Source of the DNA: Streptococcus mitis
Lineage (GTDB): Bacteria > Bacillota > Bacilli > Lactobacillales > Streptococcaceae
Assembly: GCA_001914195.1 (NCBI GenBank)
Contig: MKYF01000017.1
Coordinates: 1 to 64,000 of the forward strand
Length of the DNA: 64,000 nucleotides
Direction of reading: 5' to 3'
Part shown: piece after piece, positions 10,520 to 18,386 of the stretch
Layout of the letters: every line of letters starts with the position of its first letter
How positions within the stretch are numbered: the stretch's first letter is position 1
The notes under the pieces: generated by a model
The model's database searches: none
What the model saw: only the letters and a program-made list of their open reading frames with translations
Told to the model about the DNA's origin: nothing
Program-made: the position numbers and the translations under genes

Positions 10520-10525
10520 AATGAG

Positions 10526-11101
10526 TTATTTCCAAGTTACTAGTTCGCTCCAAACACTAACATTCGATATAGTAGAGGTTTCACCAGCTGGAACCCATTT
10601 GTTGGTGCCTAAGTATCTAACTTCTAATTTACGAACATTTACTGTGTAAGATGCTTTTAGCCTGATGTAACCATAAGTGTAGGGTGGTACGTTATGGGAG
10701 AATGAGTGATTTAAACTTAGTCCAGCTCCAGACTCTGGAGCAGAAAAGCTAACACCTGCACTTAAAGTTAGGGTAGCTCCAGCTTTTCCACCATAAGCAG
10801 TTGAACTTAGAGCTCCTGATGTAGCGCTACTCTCATAAGAGTGAGAGTAGCTAGTTCTATAGTCTGCAACACCAGTTGCATTAGAACGAGTCTGATACGT
10901 AGATTTAGACTCTAAATAGGCGTCTCTAAGTTCAGTCGTATAAAATGACAATAACTCTCCTGTGTTGATATCTTTTACAACACGATTAGATATAATTTCA
11001 TAATTTGTGCCAGGATAGACATCAGCAAAAACCGTAGATGTTGAGACTAAGAATAATAGACTTGATAGTACAGAGAAAAACAATAATTTCAGTTTAATCA
11101 T
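10526..11101 (-). CDS. secreted protein of unknown function, beta-rich
   Basis: I do not recognise this 191-residue protein. It has a clear signal peptide (MIKLKLLFF then a hydrophobic core, probable cleavage after VFA at 24-26). The mature part is rich in Ser, Thr, Tyr and Gly. Residues near 105-140 alternate hydrophobic and Ser/Thr residues (TLTLSAGVSFSA, turn, LSLNHSFSHN), as in an amphipathic beta hairpin. The C-terminal third also looks like beta strands (YGYIRLKASYTVNVRKLEVRY). There is no cysteine, LPXTG motif or choline-binding repeat, so it is probably released. It lies 30 bases behind a 2-TM protein gene and before a terminator. A toxin or bacteriocin role is only a guess from layout. 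Confidence 0.7.
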   Translation of the reverse strand: MIKLKLLFFSVLSSLLFLVSTSTVFADVYPGTNYEIISNRVVKDINTGELLSFYTTELRDAYLESKSTYQTRSNATGVADYRTSYSHSYESSATSGALSSTAYGGKAGATLTLSAGVSFSAPESGAGLSLNHSFSHNVPPYTYGYIRLKASYTVNVRKLEVRYLGTNKWVPAGETSTISNVSVWSELVTWK

Positions 11102-11131
11102 AAAAAATTTCCTTTCTTCATAATCAAAAGA

Positions 11132-11347
11132 TTATTTTTTCAATCCTTTGAAAGTCATAATGCAACCCGAAAGGATACTGAGAGTTCCTATAGGTCTCCA
11201 ATATAGATGCCAAAAGAATAAATTTATTCTTCCTTTCAGTGTCTCATCGGGCCCAGCATAATAGGGGTTGATGTGAAATAATAAAAAACCAAAACATAAA
11301 ACTATGATTCCGGTTAAGAATAAAATGTCCTTATTTACTTTCCTCAT
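11132..11347 (-). CDS. small two-helix membrane protein, unknown
   Basis: This 71-residue protein has two predicted membrane helices (about 8-26 and 51-67) joined by a loop with HINPYYAGPDET and WHLYWRP, and a basic tail (GLKK). No known family is recognised. It is the first gene of a two-gene transcript with the secreted protein, with a good ribosome site (AGGAGG before ATG) and a clear promoter at 11388-11415. Small 2-TM proteins next to secreted peptides are sometimes immunity or accessory proteins; that is inference, not shown by the sequence. Confidence 0.65.
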   Translation of the reverse strand: MRKVNKDILFLTGIIVLCFGFLLFHINPYYAGPDETLKGRINLFFWHLYWRPIGTLSILSGCIMTFKGLKK

Positions 11348-11367
11348 AAAACCTCCTTTTATTTAAT

Positions 11368-11381
11368 TTAAAGCGCTTTCT
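11368..11381. promoter_or_regulatory. cre-like site (CcpA)
   Basis: TTAAAGCGCTTTCT contains the palindrome AAAGCGCTTT and fits the 14-base CcpA cre core with two mismatches. It lies just downstream of the -10 element of the cassette promoter, a position that would repress by roadblock. Confidence 0.5.
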
Positions 11382-11387
11382 ATTATT

Positions 11388-11415
11388 AGTATACATCAAA
11401 AAAATAAAAAAACAA
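11388..11415 (-). promoter_or_regulatory. promoter of the secreted-protein cassette
   Basis: On the minus strand TTGTTT (11410-11415) and TATACT (11388-11393) are 16 bases apart with an AT-rich spacer. The start codon is about 40 bases downstream. Confidence 0.65.
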
Positions 11416-11498
11416 GTCTATTTATTTATTAATTTATATGCTATAATAGAATAGTTGGAGAGTTTTTTACTACGAATCTTATGTGGTTTTACAAAAAA

Positions 11499-11627
11499 GA
11501 GGCTAGATGAAAACTCAATTTTAGTAGAAAATGAAGTAAAATTTCCCACAATAAAACGCATAATATCAAGGTTGTTCAATACCTGATATTATGCGTTTTT
11601 GATTTTAAAGACTTTTTGCCCAGCCTC
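11499..11627. repeat. terminator-like interspersed repeat, copy 2 (SPRITE-like)
   Basis: This is the second copy of the 6388-6510 repeat, bounded here by a 6-bp inverted repeat, GAGGCT and AGCCTC. Its core hairpin (11553-11600) pairs AAAACGCATAATATCAAG with the arm ending TATTATGCGTTTTT, stronger than in copy 1. It sits at the 3' end of the helicase gene and should end that transcript. Confidence 0.72.
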
Positions 11628-11637
11628 AATGAGGGAT

Positions 11638-12720
11638 TTATTTTACATAGAGTTCTTGATTTTTCAAGATAATTTCTCGTACACTTGCAAATTTCTTGAG
11701 TTTTTTTAGTTCTTCAGGATTGGTTACGAGAGTGATAACATAACCTTCTTTACCCATACGACCAGTACGGCCAGCACGGTGAGTGTAGGTTTCGCTATCT
11801 CTAGGAACATCAAAGTTTACGACACATTCGAGGCTATCGATATCAATTCCACGTGCAAGAAGGTCTGTTGCCAGAAGTAGGGTTAGTTGCTTGTTTTTAA
11901 ACTTTTCTAAGATGACTTTTCTAAATTTGACATTGACATCACTAGCGAGGGAAACAGCTAGGATATGCCGATACTGTAGTTTTTCTTCTGAACTTCCAAG
12001 GTCTGATAGGCTGTTAAAGAAGACCAAACCGCGGAAATCTTCCACATGAGCTAGTTTTCGTAGCATATCCACTCGGTGACGTTGGTCTACCTGCATGTAA
12101 AAGTGTTGGATGTTGTCCAATTTTTGGTCAGAAAGATTAATGGTATGTGTGTTAGGCGCAATCTTGTCTTGGTCAAACTTGGTCGTCGCACTCATGTAGA
12201 CGAGTTGGTGGTCACGAGGTGCGTAGTGAGTTATTTTCTCAACAAAATGAATTTGAGAATCATCGAGCAATTGGTCAAATTCATCCAGGATGATGGTTTC
12301 CACATTCATCATCTTGATTTTTTTCAATTTAATTAGTTCAAAGATACGGCCAGGAGTTCCAATCAGAATTTCTGGTCCTTTTTTTAGGCGTTCAATCTGG
12401 CGTTTCTGACTCGAACCTGATAAGAAGAGTTGAGCTGTCAAGCCGATAGCTTCTGACCACGTTTTACATACGTCAAAAATCTGTCCAGCAAGCTCCGTAT
12501 TTGGTGCTAGAATCAAGAGTTGCTGCGCTTTTTTCTTTTGTAGTCTGAGAAGACTTGGTAGAAGGTAAGCTAGGGTCTTACCAGTTCCTGTTGGGCTCAC
12601 TCCTAGGAGGTTTTCTCCAGCAAGAATAGGCTCAAATAGTTGAGTTTGAATGGGGGTAAATTCTTGGAAACCGAGTTGGTCACTTAGTTCTTGCCATTCA
12701 GTAGGTAGTTTGGTTTTCAT
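11638..12720 (-). CDS. DEAD-box RNA helicase with DEFD box
   Basis: This 360-residue ATP-dependent RNA helicase probably acts in ribosome assembly or RNA turnover, especially in the cold. The order of motifs is complete: a Q-motif region (GFQEFTPIQ), motif I SPTGTGKT 42-49, TPGR 122-125, motif II DEFD 146-149, motif III SAT 177-179, ATDLLARGID near 284-293, and motif VI HRAGRTGR 314-321. The final D and first D-E of the box are kept but the third residue is Phe instead of Ala. It has almost no C-terminal extension. Its ATG overlaps the stop of the upstream oxidoreductase by four bases (ATGA), so the pair is translationally coupled. Confidence 0.93.
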   Translation of the reverse strand: MKTKLPTEWQELSDQLGFQEFTPIQTQLFEPILAGENLLGVSPTGTGKTLAYLLPSLLRLQKKKAQQLLILAPNTELAGQIFDVCKTWSEAIGLTAQLFLSGSSQKRQIERLKKGPEILIGTPGRIFELIKLKKIKMMNVETIILDEFDQLLDDSQIHFVEKITHYAPRDHQLVYMSATTKFDQDKIAPNTHTINLSDQKLDNIQHFYMQVDQRHRVDMLRKLAHVEDFRGLVFFNSLSDLGSSEEKLQYRHILAVSLASDVNVKFRKVILEKFKNKQLTLLLATDLLARGIDIDSLECVVNFDVPRDSETYTHRAGRTGRMGKEGYVITLVTNPEELKKLKKFASVREIILKNQELYVK

Positions 12721-13694
12721 TTTTCTGCCTCAAATCTAATGCTAGCAGTCTGGCGCATGGTATATAGTAGCTCATGAACAGAACTTGCATCTTCCAGCCA
12801 AGTTTGGTAGAGATTCAGATCTGGTTGTTGGATCATGTTTGCAAATGCAGCGACTTCCTCAGTCATCGTATGAGGAGCCTGTTGAATAGGAAGCTGAACT
12901 TGATTTCCTTGGTGGTCGGTAAAAATAGCCGAGCGAACATGCTCGATGGTGTTGAGGGTCAAGGTACCATCTGTCGTATAAATTTCGCAAGGAAGATTGG
13001 AAGTGATGTTTTTCCCAGCTTTGATATGAACTTGAAAGTCTGGGTAGAAGAGGATTCCGTCACCATTTAGGTCAATGCTATTGTCAAGCTGTTGCCCCTG
13101 ATAGGATGCATCCTTAGCTTTTCCAAAGAGACGAACGGTAGCGTAGAGGGGATAAATCCCTAAATCCATAAGAGCTCCACCAGCAAAACGGTCTGAGAAG
13201 ACATTTGGTGTCTCCCCAGTCAACAAGTTAGGCATTTTGGAAGAATACTTGGCATAGTTGAAATCTGCTCCCAAAATATGTTTGTCTGCTAAAAAGTTTT
13301 TGATGATAGTGAAAGCTTTTTCATGGTAATTGCGAGCTGCTTCGAATATAAAACAGTGATTTTTCTCAGCTGTATGTCTCAAATCTAGCCATTCTTGTGG
13401 CTGAGTGACGGCTGGCTTTTCAAGAATGACATGTTTACCTGCAGACAATGCAGCTTTTGCCTGAGCAAAATGCAAGGAGTTTGGGCTAGCAATATAGACA
13501 ACATCAAAGGAGCTCTTGAAGAAGTCCTCTACTTGATCAAAGAGTTGGATATTCTGATAGCGAGAAGCAAAGGTTGCCGCAGTTTCTAGTTTTCTAGAAT
13601 AGACTGCGACCAGCTTGTATTCTCCACTGGAATGGGCTGCTTCTATGAAGTGGTGGCTGATAGCCCCTGTTCCGATGACACCTAATTTAAGCAT
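12717..13694 (-). CDS. Gfo/Idh/MocA family oxidoreductase
   Basis: This is an NAD(P)-dependent dehydrogenase, probably acting on a sugar or related polyol; the substrate is unknown. The 325-residue protein begins MLKLGVIGTGAISHHF, with the Rossmann Gly-rich loop at residues 6-11. The family segment EKPAVTQPQEW (lysine of the EKP motif) is near residue 98, and the C-terminal GFO/IDH/MocA beta-sheet domain follows. I chose the ATG at 13692-13694, preceded by GGAG, over the longer open frame to 13778, which adds a hydrophobic tail foreign to the family. It is the upstream partner of the helicase gene. Confidence 0.9.
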   Translation of the reverse strand: MLKLGVIGTGAISHHFIEAAHSSGEYKLVAVYSRKLETAATFASRYQNIQLFDQVEDFFKSSFDVVYIASPNSLHFAQAKAALSAGKHVILEKPAVTQPQEWLDLRHTAEKNHCFIFEAARNYHEKAFTIIKNFLADKHILGADFNYAKYSSKMPNLLTGETPNVFSDRFAGGALMDLGIYPLYATVRLFGKAKDASYQGQQLDNSIDLNGDGILFYPDFQVHIKAGKNITSNLPCEIYTTDGTLTLNTIEHVRSAIFTDHQGNQVQLPIQQAPHTMTEEVAAFANMIQQPDLNLYQTWLEDASSVHELLYTMRQTASIRFEAEK

Positions 13695-13847
13695 AGTTAC
13701 TCCTTTTCCGATTTCAAATTCTTCTTTCATTATAACATAGATAGACGGGACTATCCAACAGAGGGTAAAAATTTTCAAATAAGCTACTAGGACTTTCCCA
13801 AAGAAAGTGGTACAATAATGAGATGAGTAAATGAAATGGGAGGAAAA

Positions 13848-14540
13848 ATGAGGCTATTACCTATAAGAAAAATATCACGTCAGTCTAAGAGACTAGCGCT
13901 TTTTTTGACTTTTTGTGCAGGATATGTAGATGCCTATACGTTTATTGTGCGAGGGAACACTCTTGTGGCTGGACAAACTGGGAATGTCGTCTTCCTTTCA
14001 GTAGGTCTGATTCAACACAATGTGTCAGATGCCAGTGCCAAAGTAATGACCTTACTAGCTTTTATGATGGGGGTCTTTTTATTAACTGTTTATAAGGAAA
14101 AATTGAGAATTGTGAAAAAGCCTATTCTGTCACTGATTCCTTTGGAAATCTTATCAATCATTATTGGTTTTGTGCCGCAAACTGTAGATAATATTTATCT
14201 AGTACCGCCCTTGGCCTTCTGTATGGGATTGGTGACAACTGCTTTTGGAGAAGTGTCGGGTATTGCCTATAATAACGCTTTTATGACAGGGAATATCAAG
14301 CGGACCATGCTAGCTTTTGGAGATTATATCCGAACCAAGCACACACCTTTTTTGCGTGAAGGATTCATATTTGTTAGCCTGCTTAGTAGTTTTGTCCTTG
14401 GCGTTGTCTTTTCAGCTTATTTGACGATTTTCTATCATGAAAAGAGCATTCTTGGTGTTCCTATTATGATGAGTATTTTTTACCTCAGCATGCTTTTTGC
14501 CAAGTGGCGGAAAAAAGTAAAAGAAAAAGCTTCATTTTAG
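13848..14540 (+). CDS. YoaK family (DUF1275) membrane protein
   Basis: This 230-residue integral membrane protein carries the DUF1275 signatures: FCAGYVDAYTF near the first helix, then GQTGNVVFLS, and later GEVSGIAYNNAFMTGNIKR. Six hydrophobic helices are visible. Its biochemical function is unknown. I placed the start at ATG 13848, 4 bases after GGGAGG; an earlier in-frame ATG at 13836 overlaps that ribosome site. An extended -10 element (TGGTACAAT, 13808-13816) lies upstream. It is divergent from the oxidoreductase. Confidence 0.88.
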   Translation: MRLLPIRKISRQSKRLALFLTFCAGYVDAYTFIVRGNTLVAGQTGNVVFLSVGLIQHNVSDASAKVMTLLAFMMGVFLLTVYKEKLRIVKKPILSLIPLEILSIIIGFVPQTVDNIYLVPPLAFCMGLVTTAFGEVSGIAYNNAFMTGNIKRTMLAFGDYIRTKHTPFLREGFIFVSLLSSFVLGVVFSAYLTIFYHEKSILGVPIMMSIFYLSMLFAKWRKKVKEKASF

Positions 14541-14550
14541 GTGTTATTAC

Positions 14551-14579
14551 TTGTAAGAAAATAGGAGATATGCTATACT
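14551..14579 (+). promoter_or_regulatory. promoter of rplU-prp-rpmA
   Basis: TTGTAA (14551-14556) and TATACT (14574-14579) are 17 bases apart, with an extended TGC before the -10. Transcription should begin near 14586, giving a leader of about 230 nt. Confidence 0.75.
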
Positions 14580-14585
14580 TGAAGA

Positions 14586-14810
14586 GTTGACTATGCACGT
14601 TCCTGTGCAACCGCACGAACATCGTTGCTCGTCGTATAACAAATTTAAACTTCGTCATTGTCGCCTTGCCTAACATAAGTTATGCCTTCGGCTCAATTCC
14701 TAGTTTATTCTTTGTTATACTTAGAGCTCTTCTTTTAAGTGGTTCGTCCCACGATGCTAGGCGAGTCTTCACAAAAAATTCGGGGAAACCCATAAAAATC
14801 ATAGGAGGTG
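14586..14810 (+). ncRNA. structured 5' leader of rplU (L21 leader candidate)
   Basis: The leader contains nested inverted repeats. GTTC-CT-GTGC-AACC-GCAC-GAAC forms a hairpin near 14599-14620. GTATAACAAA (14634-14643) pairs exactly with TTTGTTATAC (14711-14720) around an inner domain. GTGG...CCAC forms a small hairpin near 14739-14752. GAAGAG (14581-14586) can pair with CTCTTC (14727-14732). Autoregulated L21 leaders are known in low-GC Gram-positives; equivalence here is inference from position and structure. No terminator-type U-run is seen before the gene. Confidence 0.6.
14634..14720 (+). repeat. BOX-like domain inside the rplU leader
   Basis: Bases 14647-14714 align without gaps to 21625-21692 of the BOX repeat: 52 of 68 are identical, including AAACTTCGTC, CCTTGCC, TAAGT, CGGCT and TTCCTAGTTT at identical spacing. 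The central hairpin covaries: TAAC-ATAA-GTTA here against GTAC-TTAA-GTAC in BOX. The domain is closed by the 10-bp inverted repeat GTATAACAAA / TTTGTTATAC. Confidence 0.75.
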
Positions 14811-14814
14811 CATA

Positions 14815-15129
14815 ATGAGCACATACGCAATTATCAAAACTGGCGGAAAACAAGTTAAAGTTGAAGTTGGTCAAGCAGTTTACGTTGAAAAATTGAACGT
14901 TGAAGCTGGTCAAGAAGTTACTTTTAACGAAGTTGTTCTTGTTGGTGGTGAAAACACTGTTGTCGGAACTCCACTTGTTGCTGGAGCTACTGTAGTTGGA
15001 ACTGTTGAAAAACAAGGAAAACAAAAGAAAGTTGTTACTTACAAGTACAAACCTAAAAAAGGTAGCCACCGTAAACAAGGTCACCGTCAACCATATACAA
15101 AAGTTGTCATCAACGCAATCAACGCTTAA
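14815..15129 (+). CDS. rplU: 50S ribosomal protein L21
   Basis: L21 binds 23S rRNA in the large subunit. The 104-residue protein begins with the family N-terminus [26 protein letters not shown] and ends with the basic [19 protein letters not shown] segment. Length and codon bias are those of a highly expressed ribosomal protein. AGGAGG lies 6 bases before ATG. It is followed within 15 bases by prp and then rpmA, the conserved firmicute L21-Prp-L27 order. Confidence 0.98.
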
Positions 15130-15135
15130 TTTTAA

Positions 15136-15489
<354 letters not shown>

Positions 15490-15505
15490 CACGGAGGAAA
15501 ACATT

Positions 15506-15799
15506 ATGTTAAAAATGACTCTTAACAACTTGCAACTTTTCGCCCACAAAAAAGGTGGAGGTTCTACATCAAACGGACGTGATTCACAAGCTAAACGTCT
15601 TGGAGCTAAAGCAGCTGACGGACAAACTGTAACAGGTGGATCAATCCTTTACCGTCAACGTGGTACACACATCTATCCAGGTGTAAACGTTGGACGTGGT
15701 GGAGACGATACTTTGTTCGCTAAAGTTGAAGGCGTAGTACGCTTTGAACGTAAAGGACGCGATAAAAAACAAGTTTCTGTTTACCCAATCGCTAAATAA
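15506..15799 (+). CDS. rpmA: 50S ribosomal protein L27 with cleavable N-terminus
   Basis: L27 lies near the peptidyl-transferase centre. The 97-residue precursor begins [19 protein letters not shown]: the firmicute extension ending LQLF, followed by AHKKGGG of mature L27. Prp cuts between F12 and A13 by the known rule. The rest of the chain ([37 protein letters not shown]) is standard. Codon bias is strong. It ends the operon before terminators at 15798 and 15872. Confidence 0.98.
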   Translation: MLKMTLNNLQLFAHKKGGGSTSNGRDSQAKRLGAKAADGQTVTGGSILYRQRGTHIYPGVNVGRGGDDTLFAKVEGVVRFERKGRDKKQVSVYPIAK

Positions 15800-15820
15800 A
15801 AAGGTCCAGTGAACCTTTTT
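15798..15820 (+). terminator. first terminator after rpmA
   Basis: AAAAAGGT and ACCTTTTT pair around a short loop beginning at the rpmA stop codon; a T-run ends the element. Confidence 0.65.
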
Positions 15821-15871
15821 ATCCCGAGCCTTGAAATATAAAGGCGAGGAAGCTAGAAGTAACATTAAATA

Positions 15872-15908
15872 AGGCTTTCCGAGTTTTCGGAGAGCCTATT
15901 TTTTTTGT
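15872..15908 (+). terminator. second, stronger terminator after rpmA
   Basis: AGGCTTTCCG-AGTTTT-CGGAGAGCCT forms a 10-bp stem with one G-U pair, followed by nine T residues after one A. Confidence 0.85.
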
Positions 15909-15993
15909 TTTGGTACCCATGATTTTTTCGTTCTTAGTGTAGATGAATTTTATGAGTAACATTATTTTTCTTCGATGGAAAACTTCTAAAATA

Positions 15994-16002
15994 TGGTATA
16001 AT
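15994..16002 (+). promoter_or_regulatory. extended -10 promoter of LysR-lspA-rluD
   Basis: TGGTATAAT has a perfect -10 and TG extension 28 bases before the regulator ATG. No clear -35 is seen. Confidence 0.65.
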
Positions 16003-16030
16003 GAAAAGATAAAGAAGTTGGGGGTAGAAA

Positions 16031-16939
16031 ATGAACATTCAACAATTACGCTATGTTGTTGCCATTGCCAATAGTGGCACTTTCCGTGAAGCTGCTGAAA
16101 AGATGTATGTTAGTCAGCCGAGTCTATCTATTTCTGTTCGTGATTTGGAAAAGGAATTGGGCTTTAAGATTTTCCGTCGGACCAGCTCAGGAACTTTCTT
16201 GACCCGTCGTGGTATGGAATTTTACGAAAAAGCGCAAGAATTGGTTAAAGGATTTGATATTTTTCAAAATCAGTATTCCAACCCTGAGGAAGAAAAGGAT
16301 GAATTTTCCATTGCTAGTCAGCACTATGACTTCTTGCCACCAACCATTACGGCTTTCTCAGAGCGCTATCCTGACTATAAGAACTTCCGTATTTTTGAAT
16401 CAACTACTGTTCAAATTTTAGATGAAGTGGCGCAAGGGCATAGTGAGATTGGGATTATCTACCTTAACAATCAAAATAAAAAGGGTATTATGCAACGGGT
16501 TGAAAAGCTGGGTCTTGAGGTCATTGAATTGATTCCCTTCCATACCCATATTTATCTCCGTGAAGGGCATCCTTTGGCTCAGAAAGAGGAATTGGTCATG
16601 GAGGATTTAGCTGATTTACCAACGGTTCGTTTTACTCAAGAGAAAGACGAGTACCTTTATTATTCAGAGAACTTTGTTGATACCAGTGCGAGCTCACAGA
16701 TGTTCAATGTGACAGACCGTGCTACCTTGAATGGTATTTTGGAGCGGACGGACGCTTATGCGACAGGTTCTGGATTTTTGGATAGTGATAGTGTTAATGG
16801 GATTACAGTTATTCGTCTCAAGGATAACCTAGATAATCGCATGGTCTATGTCAAACGTGAGGAAGTGGAGCTTAGTCAAGCTGGGACTCTCTTCGTAGAA
16901 GTCATGCAAGAATATTTTAATCAGAAGAGGAAATCATGA
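16031..16939 (+). CDS. LysR-family transcriptional regulator
   Basis: This 302-residue DNA-binding regulator has an N-terminal winged helix-turn-helix ([18 protein letters not shown], then [24 protein letters not shown]) and a C-terminal periplasmic-binding-like effector domain. It resembles the CpsY/MtaR group known in streptococci for methionine transport and cell-wall genes, but I cannot assign a ligand from sequence alone. Its stop overlaps the lspA start by four bases (ATGA), linking it with lipoprotein processing and rluD in one transcript. Confidence 0.88.
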   Translation: MNIQQLRYVVAIANSGTFREAAEKMYVSQPSLSISVRDLEKELGFKIFRRTSSGTFLTRRGMEFYEKAQELVKGFDIFQNQYSNPEEEKDEFSIASQHYDFLPPTITAFSERYPDYKNFRIFESTTVQILDEVAQGHSEIGIIYLNNQNKKGIMQRVEKLGLEVIELIPFHTHIYLREGHPLAQKEELVMEDLADLPTVRFTQEKDEYLYYSENFVDTSASSQMFNVTDRATLNGILERTDAYATGSGFLDSDSVNGITVIRLKDNLDNRMVYVKREEVELSQAGTLFVEVMQEYFNQKRKS

Positions 16940-17397
16940 AAAAAAGAGGAATAGTGGCAGTCATTGTACTGCTTTTGATTGCGCTGGATCAGTTAGTTAA
17001 ATCCTATATCGTCCAGCAAATTCCACTGGGAGAAGTTCGATCTTGGATTCCCAATTTCGTTAGCTTGACCTACCTGCAAAATCGAGGGGCAGCCTTTTCT
17101 ATCTTACAAGATCAGCAGTTGTTATTCGCTATCATTACTCTGGTTGTCGTGGTAGGTGCCATTTGGTATCTACATAAACACATGGAGGACTCATTCTGGA
17201 TGGTCTTGGGTTTGACCTTGATTATCGCAGGTGGTCTTGGAAACTTTATTGACAGGGTAAATCAGGGTTTTGTTGTGGATATGTTTCACTTGGACTTTAT
17301 CAATTTTGCAATTTTCAATGTGGCAGATAGCTATCTGACTGTTGGAGTGATTATTTTATTGATTGCAATGCTAAAAGAGGAAATAAATGGAAATTAA
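16936..17397 (+). CDS. lspA: lipoprotein signal peptidase (SPase II)
   Basis: LspA cleaves signal peptides of diacylglyceryl-modified prolipoproteins in the membrane. The 153-residue protein has four membrane helices and the two catalytic aspartates in their family contexts: D115 in FVVDMF and D131 in NVADSYL. Other conserved parts are DQLVK (18-22), NRGAAFS (49-55) and GGLGNFIDR. It overlaps the upstream regulator by four bases and the downstream rluD by eleven. Its substrates here include PrsA. Confidence 0.97.
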   Translation: MKKRGIVAVIVLLLIALDQLVKSYIVQQIPLGEVRSWIPNFVSLTYLQNRGAAFSILQDQQLLFAIITLVVVVGAIWYLHKHMEDSFWMVLGLTLIIAGGLGNFIDRVNQGFVVDMFHLDFINFAIFNVADSYLTVGVIILLIAMLKEEINGN

Positions 17398-18277
17398 AAT
17401 TGAAACTGGTGGCCTGCGTTTAGATAAGGCTTTGTCGGATTTGACAGAATTATCACGCAGTCTCGCGAATGAACAAATCAAATCAGGCCAGGTCTTGGTC
17501 AATGGCCAAGTCAAGAAAGCTAAATACACTGTCCAAGAGGGCGATGTCGTCACTTACCATGTGCCAGAGGCAGAGGTCTTAGAGTATGTGGCTGAGAATC
17601 TTCCGCTAGAAATCATCTACCAAGATGAGGATGTGGCCGTCGTTAACAAACCTCAGGGGATGGTTGTGCATCCGAGTGCTGGTCATACTTGTGGAACTCT
17701 GGTAAATGCCCTTATGTATCATATTAAGGACTTGTCGGGTATCAATGGGGTTCTGCGTCCAGGAATTGTTCACCGTATTGATAAGGATACGTCAGGCCTT
17801 CTCATGATTGCTAAAAACGATGAGGCGCATCTAGCACTTGCCCAAGAACTCAAGGATAAAAAGTCTCTCCGCAAATATTGGGCAATTGTTCATGGAAATC
17901 TGCCCAATGATCGCGGTGTGATTGAAGCACCGATTGGCCGGAGTGAAAAAGATCGTAAGAAACAGGCTGTGACTGCCAAAGGTAAGCCTGCAGTGACCCG
18001 TTTTCACGTCTTGGAACGCTTTGGTGATTATAGCTTGGTAGAGTTGCAGCTGGAGACAGGTCGCACTCATCAAATCCGTGTTCACATGGCTTATATTGGC
18101 CATCCAGTCGCTGGTGATGAGGTCTATGGTCCTCGCAAGACTTTGAAAGGGCATGGACAATTTCTTCATGCCAAGACTCTAGGTTTTACTCATCCGAGAA
18201 CAGGTAAGACCTTGGAATTTACAGCAGATATCCCAGAGATTTTTAAGGAAACTTTGGAGAGATTGAGAAAGAATTAG
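17387..18277 (+). CDS. rluD: RluA-family 23S rRNA pseudouridine synthase (RluD-like)
   Basis: This enzyme converts uridines to pseudouridine in large-subunit rRNA. The 296-residue protein has an N-terminal S4 RNA-binding domain ([15 protein letters not shown] to about residue 60) and an RluA catalytic domain with the motif HRIDKDTSG at 129-137, D132 being the catalytic aspartate. The later segment [23 protein letters not shown] is also typical. The exact target positions are inferred from the family. It begins inside the lspA reading frame and ends before a strong terminator. Confidence 0.93.
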   Translation: MEIKIETGGLRLDKALSDLTELSRSLANEQIKSGQVLVNGQVKKAKYTVQEGDVVTYHVPEAEVLEYVAENLPLEIIYQDEDVAVVNKPQGMVVHPSAGHTCGTLVNALMYHIKDLSGINGVLRPGIVHRIDKDTSGLLMIAKNDEAHLALAQELKDKKSLRKYWAIVHGNLPNDRGVIEAPIGRSEKDRKKQAVTAKGKPAVTRFHVLERFGDYSLVELQLETGRTHQIRVHMAYIGHPVAGDEVYGPRKTLKGHGQFLHAKTLGFTHPRTGKTLEFTADIPEIFKETLERLRKN

Positions 18278-18284
18278 ATTTGAT

Positions 18285-18316
18285 AAAAGGTTGAGATGAC
18301 TTGTCTCGACCTTTTT
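18285..18316 (+). terminator. intrinsic terminator after rluD
   Basis: AAAAGGTTGAGA and TCTCGACCTTTT pair over 12 bp with one wobble around a 7-base loop, followed by T. Confidence 0.88.
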
Positions 18317-18348
18317 CCTATCAACTCTTTTCTATTTCCTACCATTCA

Positions 18349-18357
18349 TGTTATAAT
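18349..18357 (+). promoter_or_regulatory. extended -10 promoter of proBAC
   Basis: TGTTATAAT lies 30 bases before the chosen proB start. A start at 18366 would leave the message almost leaderless. Confidence 0.65.
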
Positions 18358-18386
18358 GGATAAATATGAAGAATCGGAGTGAGACT

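Noticed and set aside
11439..11447. Plus-strand extended -10 (TGCTATAAT) between the cassette and the helicase
   Set aside because: It could start a small RNA that ends at the repeat hairpin at 11600, but there is no conserved structure or gene, and such motifs are common in AT-rich intergenic DNA.
11470..11477. TACGAATC after a T-run, similar to a sigma-X com box
   Set aside because: It differs from TACGAATA at the last base, and only a 9-codon ORF (MWFYKKEAR) without a close ribosome site follows before the SPRITE-like repeat. No competence gene lies downstream on this strand.
13701..13778. Longer N-terminus of the oxidoreductase
   Set aside because: The extra residues (MKIFTLCWIVPSIYVIM) are foreign to the family, lack a ribosome site, and the Rossmann motif begins normally from the ATG at 13692-13694.
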